This document shows positions 7,474 through 14,120 of a DNA stretch of 28,908 nucleotides, one piece after another; position 1 is the first letter of the stretch; each line of letters begins with the position of its first letter. The notes below the pieces were generated by a model, which searched no databases, had not been told where the DNA came from, and saw only the letters and a program-made list of their open reading frames with translations. The position numbers were made by a program, and so were the translations under genes. Origin of the DNA: CALKKN01 sp050118555 (GTDB taxonomy: Bacteria > Pseudomonadota > Gammaproteobacteria > Xanthomonadales > SZUA-36); NCBI GenBank assembly GCA_050118555.1, contig JASFKQ010000021.1:1-28908 (forward strand). The letters run 5' to 3'.

Positions 7474-7953
7474 CTAGTCAGCAACTCCGTAGGAGAAGCT
7501 GGTCTGGATGGTCCCGTCCGCGCGGTGCACCACCAGCCGGCTGGGTTCGTGCGCCTGCGCCAGTCCGCGAGCCGCGCTCAGGGCGGCATTCTTGTTGGTA
7601 TGCAGGCTAATGTCCTTGGTGTGTCCCTCGAGGCGAACCGTCCAGCCGTCGCCCTTCGGTAGCAGGTGATATGCCATCGGTTCGTCCGGCTGCAGCGTCT
7701 CCCTCGCTGCCGCGGCCAGATCTTCAGCCACATCAACCGCTTCGTTACGGGCGGCCCGGGACCATTTCTTCTCGAACTTTCGCCCTTCGGACACGAGTTT
7801 CTCGTAAAACCTGACGCCCTCTTCGGCGATGCGTGAGCCTTCCTTCTGCGCTACCGAGAGTGCGCCGAGGCCGGCCAGCCACACGTCGCGCGGAGAACGA
7901 AGAATCAGCTTTTCCGCGAGAGGTCCTTTATTCCGTTGGGATTTGCTTGCCAT
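7474..7953 (-). CDS. Phasin-family (PhaI/PhaF-like) protein fused to DUF2188
   Basis: A 159-residue protein in two parts. Residues about 20-70 (SPRDVWLAGLGALSVAQKEG, then an amphipathic charged helix) match the N-terminal part of polyhydroxyalkanoate granule-associated proteins. Residues about 94-156 (YHLLPKGDGWTVRLEG through ADGTIQTSFSYG) match DUF2188, a small domain usually found alone. Phasins coat PHA granules; the role of DUF2188 is unknown. A near-perfect AAGGAGG lies 8 bases before the ATG. No PHA synthase is in the window. The two-part reading comes from motif memory and needs a profile search. Confidence 0.75.
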   Translation of the reverse strand: MASKSQRNKGPLAEKLILRSPRDVWLAGLGALSVAQKEGSRIAEEGVRFYEKLVSEGRKFEKKWSRAARNEAVDVAEDLAAAARETLQPDEPMAYHLLPKGDGWTVRLEGHTKDISLHTNKNAALSAARGLAQAHEPSRLVVHRADGTIQTSFSYGVAD

Positions 7954-8358
7954 TTCGATACCCTCCTTGATGCGTGGTAGATGGTTACCCTGTAAGCATA
8001 AGGAAAGCGATTAGAGCAATCACACTAATGGCCGCAGAAACCGGCGGATGCCGAATGAAGAAACCCGGATAAGGCAACGTCACCGACGACTTCCCGGCTG
8101 CGTACCGGCTCCGTCAGCTGTCAAGGCGCCTGAGCGCGCACGAAATCGACCACGGACTGCAAGACATCTTTCCGGAAAACACGGTTGCCGGTTCCCGGCG
8201 GATCCTGAAGCGCGTGGCCGGACCCCTCGAAAATCCGCAAGCGGGACCAAAGCGGCGACGCATCATTCCCGGGAATTTGATTAAAATGAACCGTTCCGGT
8301 TGCGGCGCCCAGGGCCTGTGTCGCCGGAGCCGACCCGCACGGGAGCGAAGGACTGGAC
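7954..8358. other. Intergenic region holding only a hydrolase remnant
   Basis: A 405-base stretch between the divergent phasin and haemolysin-III genes. Apart from the hydrolase-like fragment on the minus strand (8121-8276) I see no gene, RNA or repeat. The plus-strand frame at 8048-8284 has no family features. Confidence 0.5.
8121..8276 (-). pseudogene. Possible C-terminal remnant of an alpha/beta hydrolase
   Basis: The minus-strand frame ending at 8121 reads WSRLRIFEGSGHAL, then a segment closing with VVDFVRAQAP. This resembles the last about 50 residues of an alpha/beta hydrolase, with the catalytic His in GSGHAL. Nothing upstream in any minus frame supplies the nucleophile or the rest of the fold. 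The frame continues to an ATG at 8360 but that part looks non-coding. I read it as a decayed gene end, with low confidence. Confidence 0.35.
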
Positions 8359-9009
8359 ATGGACCCGCGACTGAAGTACTACGCGTCGGCCGAGGAGCGC
8401 ATCAATATCGGCTCCCATGCCTTGGGGCTGCTGTTGAGCATCGCCGCCTTTGTAGCCCTGGTCGGCCGCGCGCTGGCCTATGGCGATGGTCTCCAGTTGC
8501 TGAGTGTCTGTGTGTATGCCGCCAGCATGGTGGCGCTGTACGCCGCCTCCACCGCCTATCACAGCTCGCGTGACCCGGCCCTGCGGGTGCGTCTGCGCAC
8601 GGTGGACCATGCCGCCATTTACCTGCTTATCGCAGGAACCTACACGCCCTTCGCGCTGGTCACACTGAAAGGCGCGGTCGGCTGGACCATTTTCGGCATT
8701 ACCTGGGGTATGGGGCTGGCCGGCGTCGTTCTGAAGCTCTTCTTCACCGGGCGCTACCGCCTGGTATCGACGCTGATGTACGTGTTCATGGGCTGGTTGA
8801 TCGTTTTTTTCATCCAGCCGCTGGTTGAAGTGTTCCCGCCAGCGGGCCTGGCCTGGCTCCTGGCCGGAGGCGTCGCCTACACCGTGGGCGCCGTCATCTA
8901 CAGTATCCACAGGATTCCCTTCGGCCACGCCTGTTTTCACGTGCTCGTGGTGGTCGGCAGCATGTGCCACTTCTACGCTGTTTACCAGTACGTGATCCCT
9001 GCCGGCTGA
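8359..9009 (+). CDS. Haemolysin III / PAQR family membrane protein
   Basis: A 216-residue protein with seven predicted membrane helices. The conserved metal-site pattern of the family is present: EERINIGSH near the start, STAYHSS (His68), RTVDHAAIYLLIAGTYTPF (Asp83/His84), and FGHACFHVLVVVGSMCH (His190, His194, His204). PAQR enzymes are thought to be Zn-dependent amide hydrolases; the bacterial YqfA group is linked to membrane-lipid homeostasis. The ATG has AAGGA 6 bases upstream. The name haemolysin is historical. Confidence 0.9.
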   Translation: MDPRLKYYASAEERINIGSHALGLLLSIAAFVALVGRALAYGDGLQLLSVCVYAASMVALYAASTAYHSSRDPALRVRLRTVDHAAIYLLIAGTYTPFALVTLKGAVGWTIFGITWGMGLAGVVLKLFFTGRYRLVSTLMYVFMGWLIVFFIQPLVEVFPPAGLAWLLAGGVAYTVGAVIYSIHRIPFGHACFHVLVVVGSMCHFYAVYQYVIPAG

Positions 9010-9094
9010 AGGCTCGAGCGGCCTGGGCAGGCGACGGTTCAACCCTGCACCGACTCATGCAAACAGATTACCGTGACCAGCCGCGCAGGCCGGG

Positions 9095-9679
9095 TCACTT
9101 CATGCCGAGCTTGCGGTTCTCCTTGAGCAACCGCGTGGCCTCCTCGAGACGCCGTTGACGTGTTTCGGGTTTGACCGCGCTGTTCAGCCAGCCCGCATAC
9201 TGCCGGCGGTGGCTGGGCGCCAGGGCTTTGAAATTCGCCCAGGCCGCGGGATCCTGGCGCAAGCCGGTCTCCATCTCCGGGTCGAGCGAAATATCCGCCC
9301 GGGCACGCTGTTTCAGGAAAGCCGCATCGTAGGTTTTGCGCCGTTCAAAGGCTCGCAGCCCGGCGTCGGTCATACGATTCTCCGTAATCATTCGCTCGGC
9401 GCGCCGAATGTTGAGGGGTGACCACTTGCTACCGGGCCTGCGGGGCGTGAAGCGATAGGCGTAGCGCTCCTCGTCGATGCGCCGCTTGAGTCCGTCGACC
9501 CAGCCGAAGCAGATGGCCTCCTCCGCGGCTTCGGCATAGCCGATACCTGGCTTGCCGAGGCCCTTCCGGTAAAAGACCAGCCACACCTCGTCTTCAGCCG
9601 AATGGTGCTGCCTGAGCCAGCGGCGCCACCCGGAGCGGTCAGCCGCCTGAAAGGTTTTCCCCATCACGATCCGGCTCAT
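9095..9679 (-). CDS. YdeI/OmpD-associated family protein
   Basis: A 194-residue soluble protein with the family pattern: WLRQHHSAEDEVWLVFYRK, EEAICFGWVDG, YAYRFTPRRPGSKWS, and a C-terminal basic region ending near RRLEEATRLLKENRK. The family (COG4430) is annotated as bacteriocin-protection or OmpD-associated on thin evidence. ATG 9679 overlaps the DUF389 stop (ATGA), indicating translational coupling. ATG 9664 (MGKTF) is an alternative. Confidence 0.85.
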   Translation of the reverse strand: MSRIVMGKTFQAADRSGWRRWLRQHHSAEDEVWLVFYRKGLGKPGIGYAEAAEEAICFGWVDGLKRRIDEERYAYRFTPRRPGSKWSPLNIRRAERMITENRMTDAGLRAFERRKTYDAAFLKQRARADISLDPEMETGLRQDPAAWANFKALAPSHRRQYAGWLNSAVKPETRQRRLEEATRLLKENRKLGMK

Positions 9680-10659
9680 CCCCGCACCAGCTCGCGCAGA
9701 TAGATCACTGCGACCAACAGCGCCAGGGTGAGGATCCATACGATGGTGTAGATGATCATTGCGCGGCGCGCGCGAGCCTTCTCCACCCAACCGCGGGGGC
9801 TGATGCGCTTGATCATGAAGACGAGTTTGCAGGCCAGGTTGATGCAGACGATATTGATCGCCAGCAGCAGGGCGGCGCCGACCACGAGCTCGTGATCGCC
9901 CTGGCCGATCATCAACCCGACCGTTGCCGCCGGCGGCAGCAGCGCGACTGCCACCATCACCCCGACCAGCACGGCCGACAGCCCGGTGGTGAGCGAGAGC
10001 GCCGCGGCGGCGCCGGAGGCCAGCGCCAGGGCGACCGAGTCCGTGCCCACTTCGGTGCGCGCCAGCAGTTCGGGCCCGGGGGCTTCGTACGGCCACAGGT
10101 AACCTGTGACGATGGAAACGGCGACGGCGACCGCGAGCCCCACACCCAGGGTGAGGATGGATCGCCTCATCAGCTTTACGTCACCAAGGGCGGTCGCCAG
10201 GGCGAACGCCAGGTTCGGGCCCAACAGCGGCGCGATGACCATGGCGCCGATTACCACGGCGACGTTGTCTTCGACGAGTCCGATGGCCGCCACAACGGTG
10301 GACAGCGCCACCAGCACCAGGTAGTTGAGATCGAGTCGAGCGCCTTTGTCGACCCTGGAGCGCAAGGCTTCCCGTGCTTCGGTCGCCTTGCTTTCCTCGC
10401 GGTCTTCCGCTTCCGGCGCCTTGGGAAGGGCGATTTCGATGGGCAGTACGGTGATCCGCGCCTTGTCCTGCGCGCCGAGCACGTTCTGAAGGGCATCGAG
10501 CGTGGCCTGGAGACGATCGTCACCGACCAGCAGGCGCATGTACTGCATACCATCCTCGTCGGTGGCGCCGGCCCGCATATCGGCCGCCTGGACCTGTTCC
10601 GCAATGGCCGAGACGGTATCAAAGCTACCCGTGTCTGCGATGACCTCGATGAATTTCAT
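9676..10659 (-). CDS. DUF389 (TIGR00341-like) membrane protein
   Basis: A 327-residue protein. Residues 1-85 form a soluble domain beginning MKFIEVIADTGSFDTVSAIAEQ. After a charged linker come about six membrane helices with the DUF389 signature VEDNVAVVIGAMVIAPLLGP and, later, VMVAVALLPPAATVG. Function is unknown. It is co-transcribed with the YdeI-like gene (4-bp overlap). Upstream lies the 170-bp inverted-repeat element, which separates it from imuB. Confidence 0.9.
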   Translation of the reverse strand: MKFIEVIADTGSFDTVSAIAEQVQAADMRAGATDEDGMQYMRLLVGDDRLQATLDALQNVLGAQDKARITVLPIEIALPKAPEAEDREESKATEAREALRSRVDKGARLDLNYLVLVALSTVVAAIGLVEDNVAVVIGAMVIAPLLGPNLAFALATALGDVKLMRRSILTLGVGLAVAVAVSIVTGYLWPYEAPGPELLARTEVGTDSVALALASGAAAALSLTTGLSAVLVGVMVAVALLPPAATVGLMIGQGDHELVVGAALLLAINIVCINLACKLVFMIKRISPRGWVEKARARRAMIIYTIVWILTLALLVAVIYLRELVRG

Positions 10660-10725
10660 GGCCGGCCCCCTCCCGCTGCCGATGGGATGACGTGCCGAAA
10701 GGACTATAGCACAGGGGTTTGAGCG

Positions 10726-10895
10726 GCTTAGCCCGCATATTGCACCAGTATCCCGGCCCTGGCTGGTCCAGCTACGTGTGAGCTTGGCCTTCCTTCAACC
10801 CGTAGTTAAGGCTACGGGTCTCAGTCCAGCCCGATGCCCAGCCGCACCTGTCCTGCGCCATCATCCGGGATACTGGTGCAATATGCGGACTAGGC
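10726..10895. mobile_element. 170-bp MITE-like element with 31-bp terminal inverted repeats, abutting imuB
   Basis: The left end (10726-10756) and right end (10865-10895) are inverted copies matching at 29 of 31 positions, sharing CCGCATATTGCACCAGTATC. The inside contains a smaller hairpin, CCCGTAG (10799-10805) and CTACGGG (10812-10818), and no recognisable transposase. The right end contains the GCC codon and TAG stop of imuB (10890-10895). It looks like a non-autonomous element or solo remnant. I could not identify a target duplication or assign a transposase family. Confidence 0.8.
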
Positions 10896-12380
10896 GAAGA
10901 TTCCGTGCAGGTACCAGCCGCGGCGCGGTTTGTATTCGTGAAAGACCCACAGCATGCTGCCGCGGGCGTCGCGGACGACATAGTAGTCGCGCCGGCAGTC
11001 GCGGCCATCCCACCAGCCGCTTTCGATTCGTTCCGGACCCGTGAGTATCTCGTATTCGCCGATCGCGCAGGGGCGGGGACGGGGCAGCAGCCAGGCCGGA
11101 CGATGGGCCAGCGCGGTACATTCCGGCGGTTCGTTCAGCGCCCGGGTGCGCCAGCTGTATTCCGGCCGGTGATCCTGCACGCCCGCCAGGCCGGCGATGG
11201 CATCCCAGCCCAGACGGGCCTGAAGCCGTTCGGCCAGGCGTTCCATCTCCTGCTGCTGGTCCGCCGTCGTGTCCCCGAACAGGCTGTGCTGGTCGGCGCG
11301 GTACTTCAGCAGCTTCGGCGCTTCCAGTCGCATGCCGCGCACGGCCTGCGGCAGCTTGAGGCGTTCCAGGCGCTCGCGCAGCACGGCCAGCAGGCGTGCG
11401 GCGTCCTGCGTGGGCGACTGTAGCCCCAGTTCGAGCCGGGTGTCCTCGTGGTCTTCGTGGCTCAGCGTGATCCGCAGGCGATGCACGGCCGTATCGCCGC
11501 CGCGGAGTATGCCGCAGAGTTCCTCCAGCAGGCGCCTGGCGGGGAATAGCAAAGCCTGACGGGAATGGGTCTCCGCCGGCAGGCCGAGTTGCGAAGAAAA
11601 CCGTTCCGGCGGTTGAAACAACGGCCGGGGGTCGGGGCGAAGGCCCAGCAGGTGGTCGAGATAATCGGACACGGAGGGCCCGAAACGGCGTGTCAGGTCC
11701 CTGCGCGGCAGGCGCAGCAGGTCGCGCAGTTGCCGAAAGCCCATGTTCTCCATGGCGGCTCGCTGCGATGCGTCCAGGTACAGGCGGTCCAGGGACAGGG
11801 AACCCAGTCGCCGCCGCACCGCCTCGACACCGTCAATGTGCAGGCTCTGCGGGGCCGCCAGCCAGGCGGCCTCACGCGTGGGAGCGGAACCGGCCATGAC
11901 GTGATAGCCGAGCCGCCCCAGTTCGACCGTCAGCCGTTTGCCAAGACGTTCTGGCCGGCCGAACAGGCGCTCGCTGGCGCCGGCTTCGATAAACAGGCCG
12001 GCCCGTTTGCCCGGCACGCAAACCTGGCTGCTGTACTGGTAACACCAGGCTGCGAGCCGCCGCAGGGCGCGCTGTTCCGCCGTCGGATCGCGTTTCACGA
12101 CCTGCAGTTCACCCAGTATGCCCAGCGCCGCGTTCACGGGCATGCCGGGCTTCACGCCGCCGGCGAGCGCGGCCGGGTCGGCGTCGATGATCTGCTCGCG
12201 CCGGTGAACGAGGTCGCTGACCGCCAGGGGTGGGGCGTCATGGCGTCCCGCCTTGCCCGGAAGGCCGCGGGTCAGCAGGTTCAGCGCGAGATGGGGCAGC
12301 CGGATGGCCAGCCAGCATGGCGGTGGGGTATTTTGCGGTGGGGGAGACATGGCCCACAGAGTGGTGCTGCGGCTTCTCAT
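10890..12380 (-). CDS. imuB: SOS mutagenesis protein ImuB (Y-family polymerase-like)
   Basis: A 496-residue ImuB, the catalytically inactive Y-family-like hub that ties ImuA and DnaE2 to the sliding clamp. The N-terminal palm/finger-like part is visible (LAIRLPHLALNLLTRG; IEAGASERLFGRPERLG near 131-145), as is the helix-hairpin-helix area (FRQLRDLLRLPRRDLTRRFG). A clamp-binding motif QHSLF lies at 364-368. The C-terminus ends WYLHGIFA, the normal family end. The start is uncertain: ATG 12380 is 15 bases after imuA, ATG 12350 is possible, and neither has a clear ribosome binding site. The stop codon lies inside the terminal repeat of the 170-bp element. Confidence 0.93.
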   Translation of the reverse strand: MRSRSTTLWAMSPPPQNTPPPCWLAIRLPHLALNLLTRGLPGKAGRHDAPPLAVSDLVHRREQIIDADPAALAGGVKPGMPVNAALGILGELQVVKRDPTAEQRALRRLAAWCYQYSSQVCVPGKRAGLFIEAGASERLFGRPERLGKRLTVELGRLGYHVMAGSAPTREAAWLAAPQSLHIDGVEAVRRRLGSLSLDRLYLDASQRAAMENMGFRQLRDLLRLPRRDLTRRFGPSVSDYLDHLLGLRPDPRPLFQPPERFSSQLGLPAETHSRQALLFPARRLLEELCGILRGGDTAVHRLRITLSHEDHEDTRLELGLQSPTQDAARLLAVLRERLERLKLPQAVRGMRLEAPKLLKYRADQHSLFGDTTADQQQEMERLAERLQARLGWDAIAGLAGVQDHRPEYSWRTRALNEPPECTALAHRPAWLLPRPRPCAIGEYEILTGPERIESGWWDGRDCRRDYYVVRDARGSMLWVFHEYKPRRGWYLHGIFA

Positions 12381-12395
12381 AAGCCGAGAACGGCT

Positions 12396-13136
12396 TCAGT
12401 TGAGAAGGGCGCCCGCCGGCAACGCGGTGTGGCCGGTGGCATGGATTGGGGGCGCATCCGGGGACCGTTCGTCCACAACTGGCCATGCCCCCGCCTCCGC
12501 GCCGCTGGCGCGGGCCATGCTAATCCACATCGGCTCGGAAGGCCGGCTGCCCCGGCACTTGACGATCTGCAGGCGAACCTGTCCGGGACCGCCGGCTTCG
12601 AGGAGCAGTCGCAGGGCGGCGGGCGACGGCTCGCGCAACGCGCCTTCCGGACGGAACAGGACGGCCAGCTTGCCGTTGGCCTCGGCAGCCAGCTGCAGCC
12701 GCCGCAGGCGCGGAAAAGCCACGCGTTCCGGCCATGCCAGCACCGCTCCGCCCCGGCCATTGGCCAGCGCCTGTTCGCAGGCCCAGAGGGACTCTTCCTG
12801 CGATTTCGTACGGATCAGCAGCAGGCGTTCCAGCGGCAGGCCGTTACCGGCCAGCGAAGCGGGGTAGGGGATCCACGGCGGATCCACCAGAACCAGCCAT
12901 TGCCCACGGCCCCCGATGTCGGCCAGTGCCGGCAGCACCAGGCTGAGTTCACCCAGCCCCGGATGCCCCGCGATGACTTCGCTGACCGCGCCGAGGGGCC
13001 AGCCGCCGCCCGGCAGGCGGGCGTCCAGTCGGGCCTGCCCGGTAGGCAGGGCGCGCTGCGCACGGTTGGCCTGGCGCCCCTTCCACAGCCGGGGCGTGGA
13101 ATCGAGAAGGGTATCGATAGTCAATCTGGACGCCAT
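12396..13136 (-). CDS. imuA: SOS mutagenesis protein ImuA (RecA/SulA-like)
   Basis: A 246-residue ImuA, the RecA-like accessory of the ImuABC mutasome. It shows the family N-terminal pattern LPTGQARLDARLPGGGWPLG (30-49), then a degenerate nucleotide loop GHPGLGELSL (57-66) and WLVLVDPPWIPYP. It directly precedes imuB. The gap to lexA is 222 bases and contains a nested palindrome. No CTGT-N8-ACAG box was found in that gap, so transcription from the lexA promoter is the simplest reading. The ATG lacks a good ribosome binding site. Confidence 0.9.
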   Translation of the reverse strand: MASRLTIDTLLDSTPRLWKGRQANRAQRALPTGQARLDARLPGGGWPLGAVSEVIAGHPGLGELSLVLPALADIGGRGQWLVLVDPPWIPYPASLAGNGLPLERLLLIRTKSQEESLWACEQALANGRGGAVLAWPERVAFPRLRRLQLAAEANGKLAVLFRPEGALREPSPAALRLLLEAGGPGQVRLQIVKCRGSRPSEPMWISMARASGAEAGAWPVVDERSPDAPPIHATGHTALPAGALLN

Positions 13137-13139
13137 TGC

Positions 13140-13352
13140 TTACAAATACTCGTTGCCGACTGTACGAGCGGCTTCAGCCACGATGACCGGAAGTATCGGA
13201 TCAAGAGGTGTCAGGTACTGTCTTGCAGGACATTCGGCTGTCGGGAACAGACGAATAGCGCACAGGGATGTCTTGAGCGTGTCCTGCAAGGCAGTACCTG
13301 ATACCTCGTGTCCATGGTCATAACCTTGAATCGCAGCCAAGGCTGTTCCCAC
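13140..13352 (-). CDS. Possible 70-codon intercistronic ORF between lexA and imuA
   Basis: A GTG-started frame begins 6 bases after the lexA stop and ends 3 bases before the imuA ATG, filling the gap almost exactly. About half of it is the palindromic element 13205-13307. The product has no recognised family, and there is no good ribosome binding site. It could be a chance frame that escaped stops, or a leader whose translation couples lexA to imuA. Confidence 0.2.
   Translation of the reverse strand: MGTALAAIQGYDHGHEVSGTALQDTLKTSLCAIRLFPTAECPARQYLTPLDPILPVIVAEAARTVGNEYL
13205..13307. repeat. 103-bp nested palindromic element between lexA and imuA
   Basis: The outer arms 13205-13232 and 13280-13307 are 28-bp inverted copies with 2 mismatches, sharing CAGGTACTG and TTGCAGGACA. 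An inner hairpin, ATTCGGCTGT (13232-13241) and ACAGACGAAT (13247-13256), has 1 mismatch. The sequence is unrelated to the two 53-bp palindromes. It would be transcribed in a lexA-imuAB message and fold strongly. It resembles a REP/MITE-type element; the family is not identified. Confidence 0.85.
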
Positions 13353-13358
13353 AATCCA

Positions 13359-13991
13359 CTACAACTTCGGCCGGACGACTCCCACGCCCAGGCCCTCGAT
13401 CACCAGTTCCTGGCGGCGCAGGTCGACCTCGATGGGTTCAAAATCGGGATTCTCCGGCAACAACTGCACCTGGAAACCACGCCGCCTGAATCGTTTCACG
13501 GTCACTTCGTCGTCCAGGCGCGCCACCACGATTTGCCCGTTGCGTGCTTCCGGGGTGCGATGCACCGCCAGCAGGTCGCCGTCCAGGATGCCGACGTCCT
13601 GCATGCTCATGCCCTGTACCCGGAGCAGGTAATGGGGTTTTCGGGAGAACAGGGCCGGGTCCACGCGGTACTCGTCCTCGATGTTTTCCTGCGCCAGGAT
13701 CGGGCTGCCCGCGGCCACGCGGCCGACCAGCGGCAAGGGTGTGTTGGCGGCCCGGGGCAGTTCGGCGAGCGCCAGCGGCAACAGGCTGATGCCGCGTGAG
13801 ACTCCGCGTTCGATCCCGATCATGGATTTCTTCTCCAGCGCCCTCAGGTGTGCTTCGGCGGCGTTCGGGGAGCGAAACCCGAAATGTTCGGAAAGCTCGG
13901 ATCTGGTTGGAGGAAATTTATGTTTATCAATAAATTCCGATATAAACTTCAGAATCTGCTTCTGTCTTGCGGTGAGTGGTTTCCGGGCCAT
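13359..13991 (-). CDS. lexA: SOS repressor LexA
   Basis: A 210-residue LexA. The N-terminal winged helix carries FPPTRSELSEHFGFRSPNAA with the SPNAAEAHLRAL recognition helix of the E. coli type, matching the CTGT-N8-ACAG boxes found here. The self-cleavage site is Ala94-Gly95 (RVAAGSP), and the catalytic dyad is Ser129 (GMSMQD) and Lys166 (EVTVKRF). It represses SOS genes until RecA filaments trigger cleavage. GAGG lies 9 bases before the ATG. The frame continues upstream past 14000 but that part is antisense to the TPR gene. Confidence 0.96.
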   Translation of the reverse strand: MARKPLTARQKQILKFISEFIDKHKFPPTRSELSEHFGFRSPNAAEAHLRALEKKSMIGIERGVSRGISLLPLALAELPRAANTPLPLVGRVAAGSPILAQENIEDEYRVDPALFSRKPHYLLRVQGMSMQDVGILDGDLLAVHRTPEARNGQIVVARLDDEVTVKRFRRRGFQVQLLPENPDFEPIEVDLRRQELVIEGLGVGVVRPKL

Positions 13992-14012
13992 GGATGGTCG
14001 CCTCGATTCGTT

Positions 14013-14048
14013 ATATGTAAATATATACAGTAATCCTGTTTCGATCAA
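14013..14048 (-). promoter_or_regulatory. lexA promoter with LexA box
   Basis: On the minus strand, -35 TTGATC (14048-14043), a 17-base spacer and -10 TATATT (14025-14020) form a near-consensus sigma70 promoter with start at about 14013. The SOS box spans 14015-14030 (CTGT-N8-ACAT on the minus strand, one base off the CTGT-N8-ACAG consensus) and covers the -10, so lexA is autoregulated. The box also lies about 90 bases upstream of the divergent TPR gene. Confidence 0.85.
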
Positions 14049-14120
14049 GGGCTGAAAAGACCGATCCCGGTCAGTTACCGCAACGTGACTTGTGGTTAGA
14101 CTGGGTTGAGAGGCACGATC

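Noticed and set aside
13238..13250. CTGT-ACAG pair in the lexA-imuA gap as a possible LexA box for imuA
   Set aside because: The spacer is 5 bases (CGGGA) rather than the 8 bases of the two real boxes. The pair is part of the inner hairpin of the repeat.
11565..13301. 578-codon plus-strand frame opposite imuB and imuA
   Set aside because: It is antisense to two well-recognised genes, has a low-complexity Gln/Arg/Gly-rich product with no domain, and is explained by high GC content.
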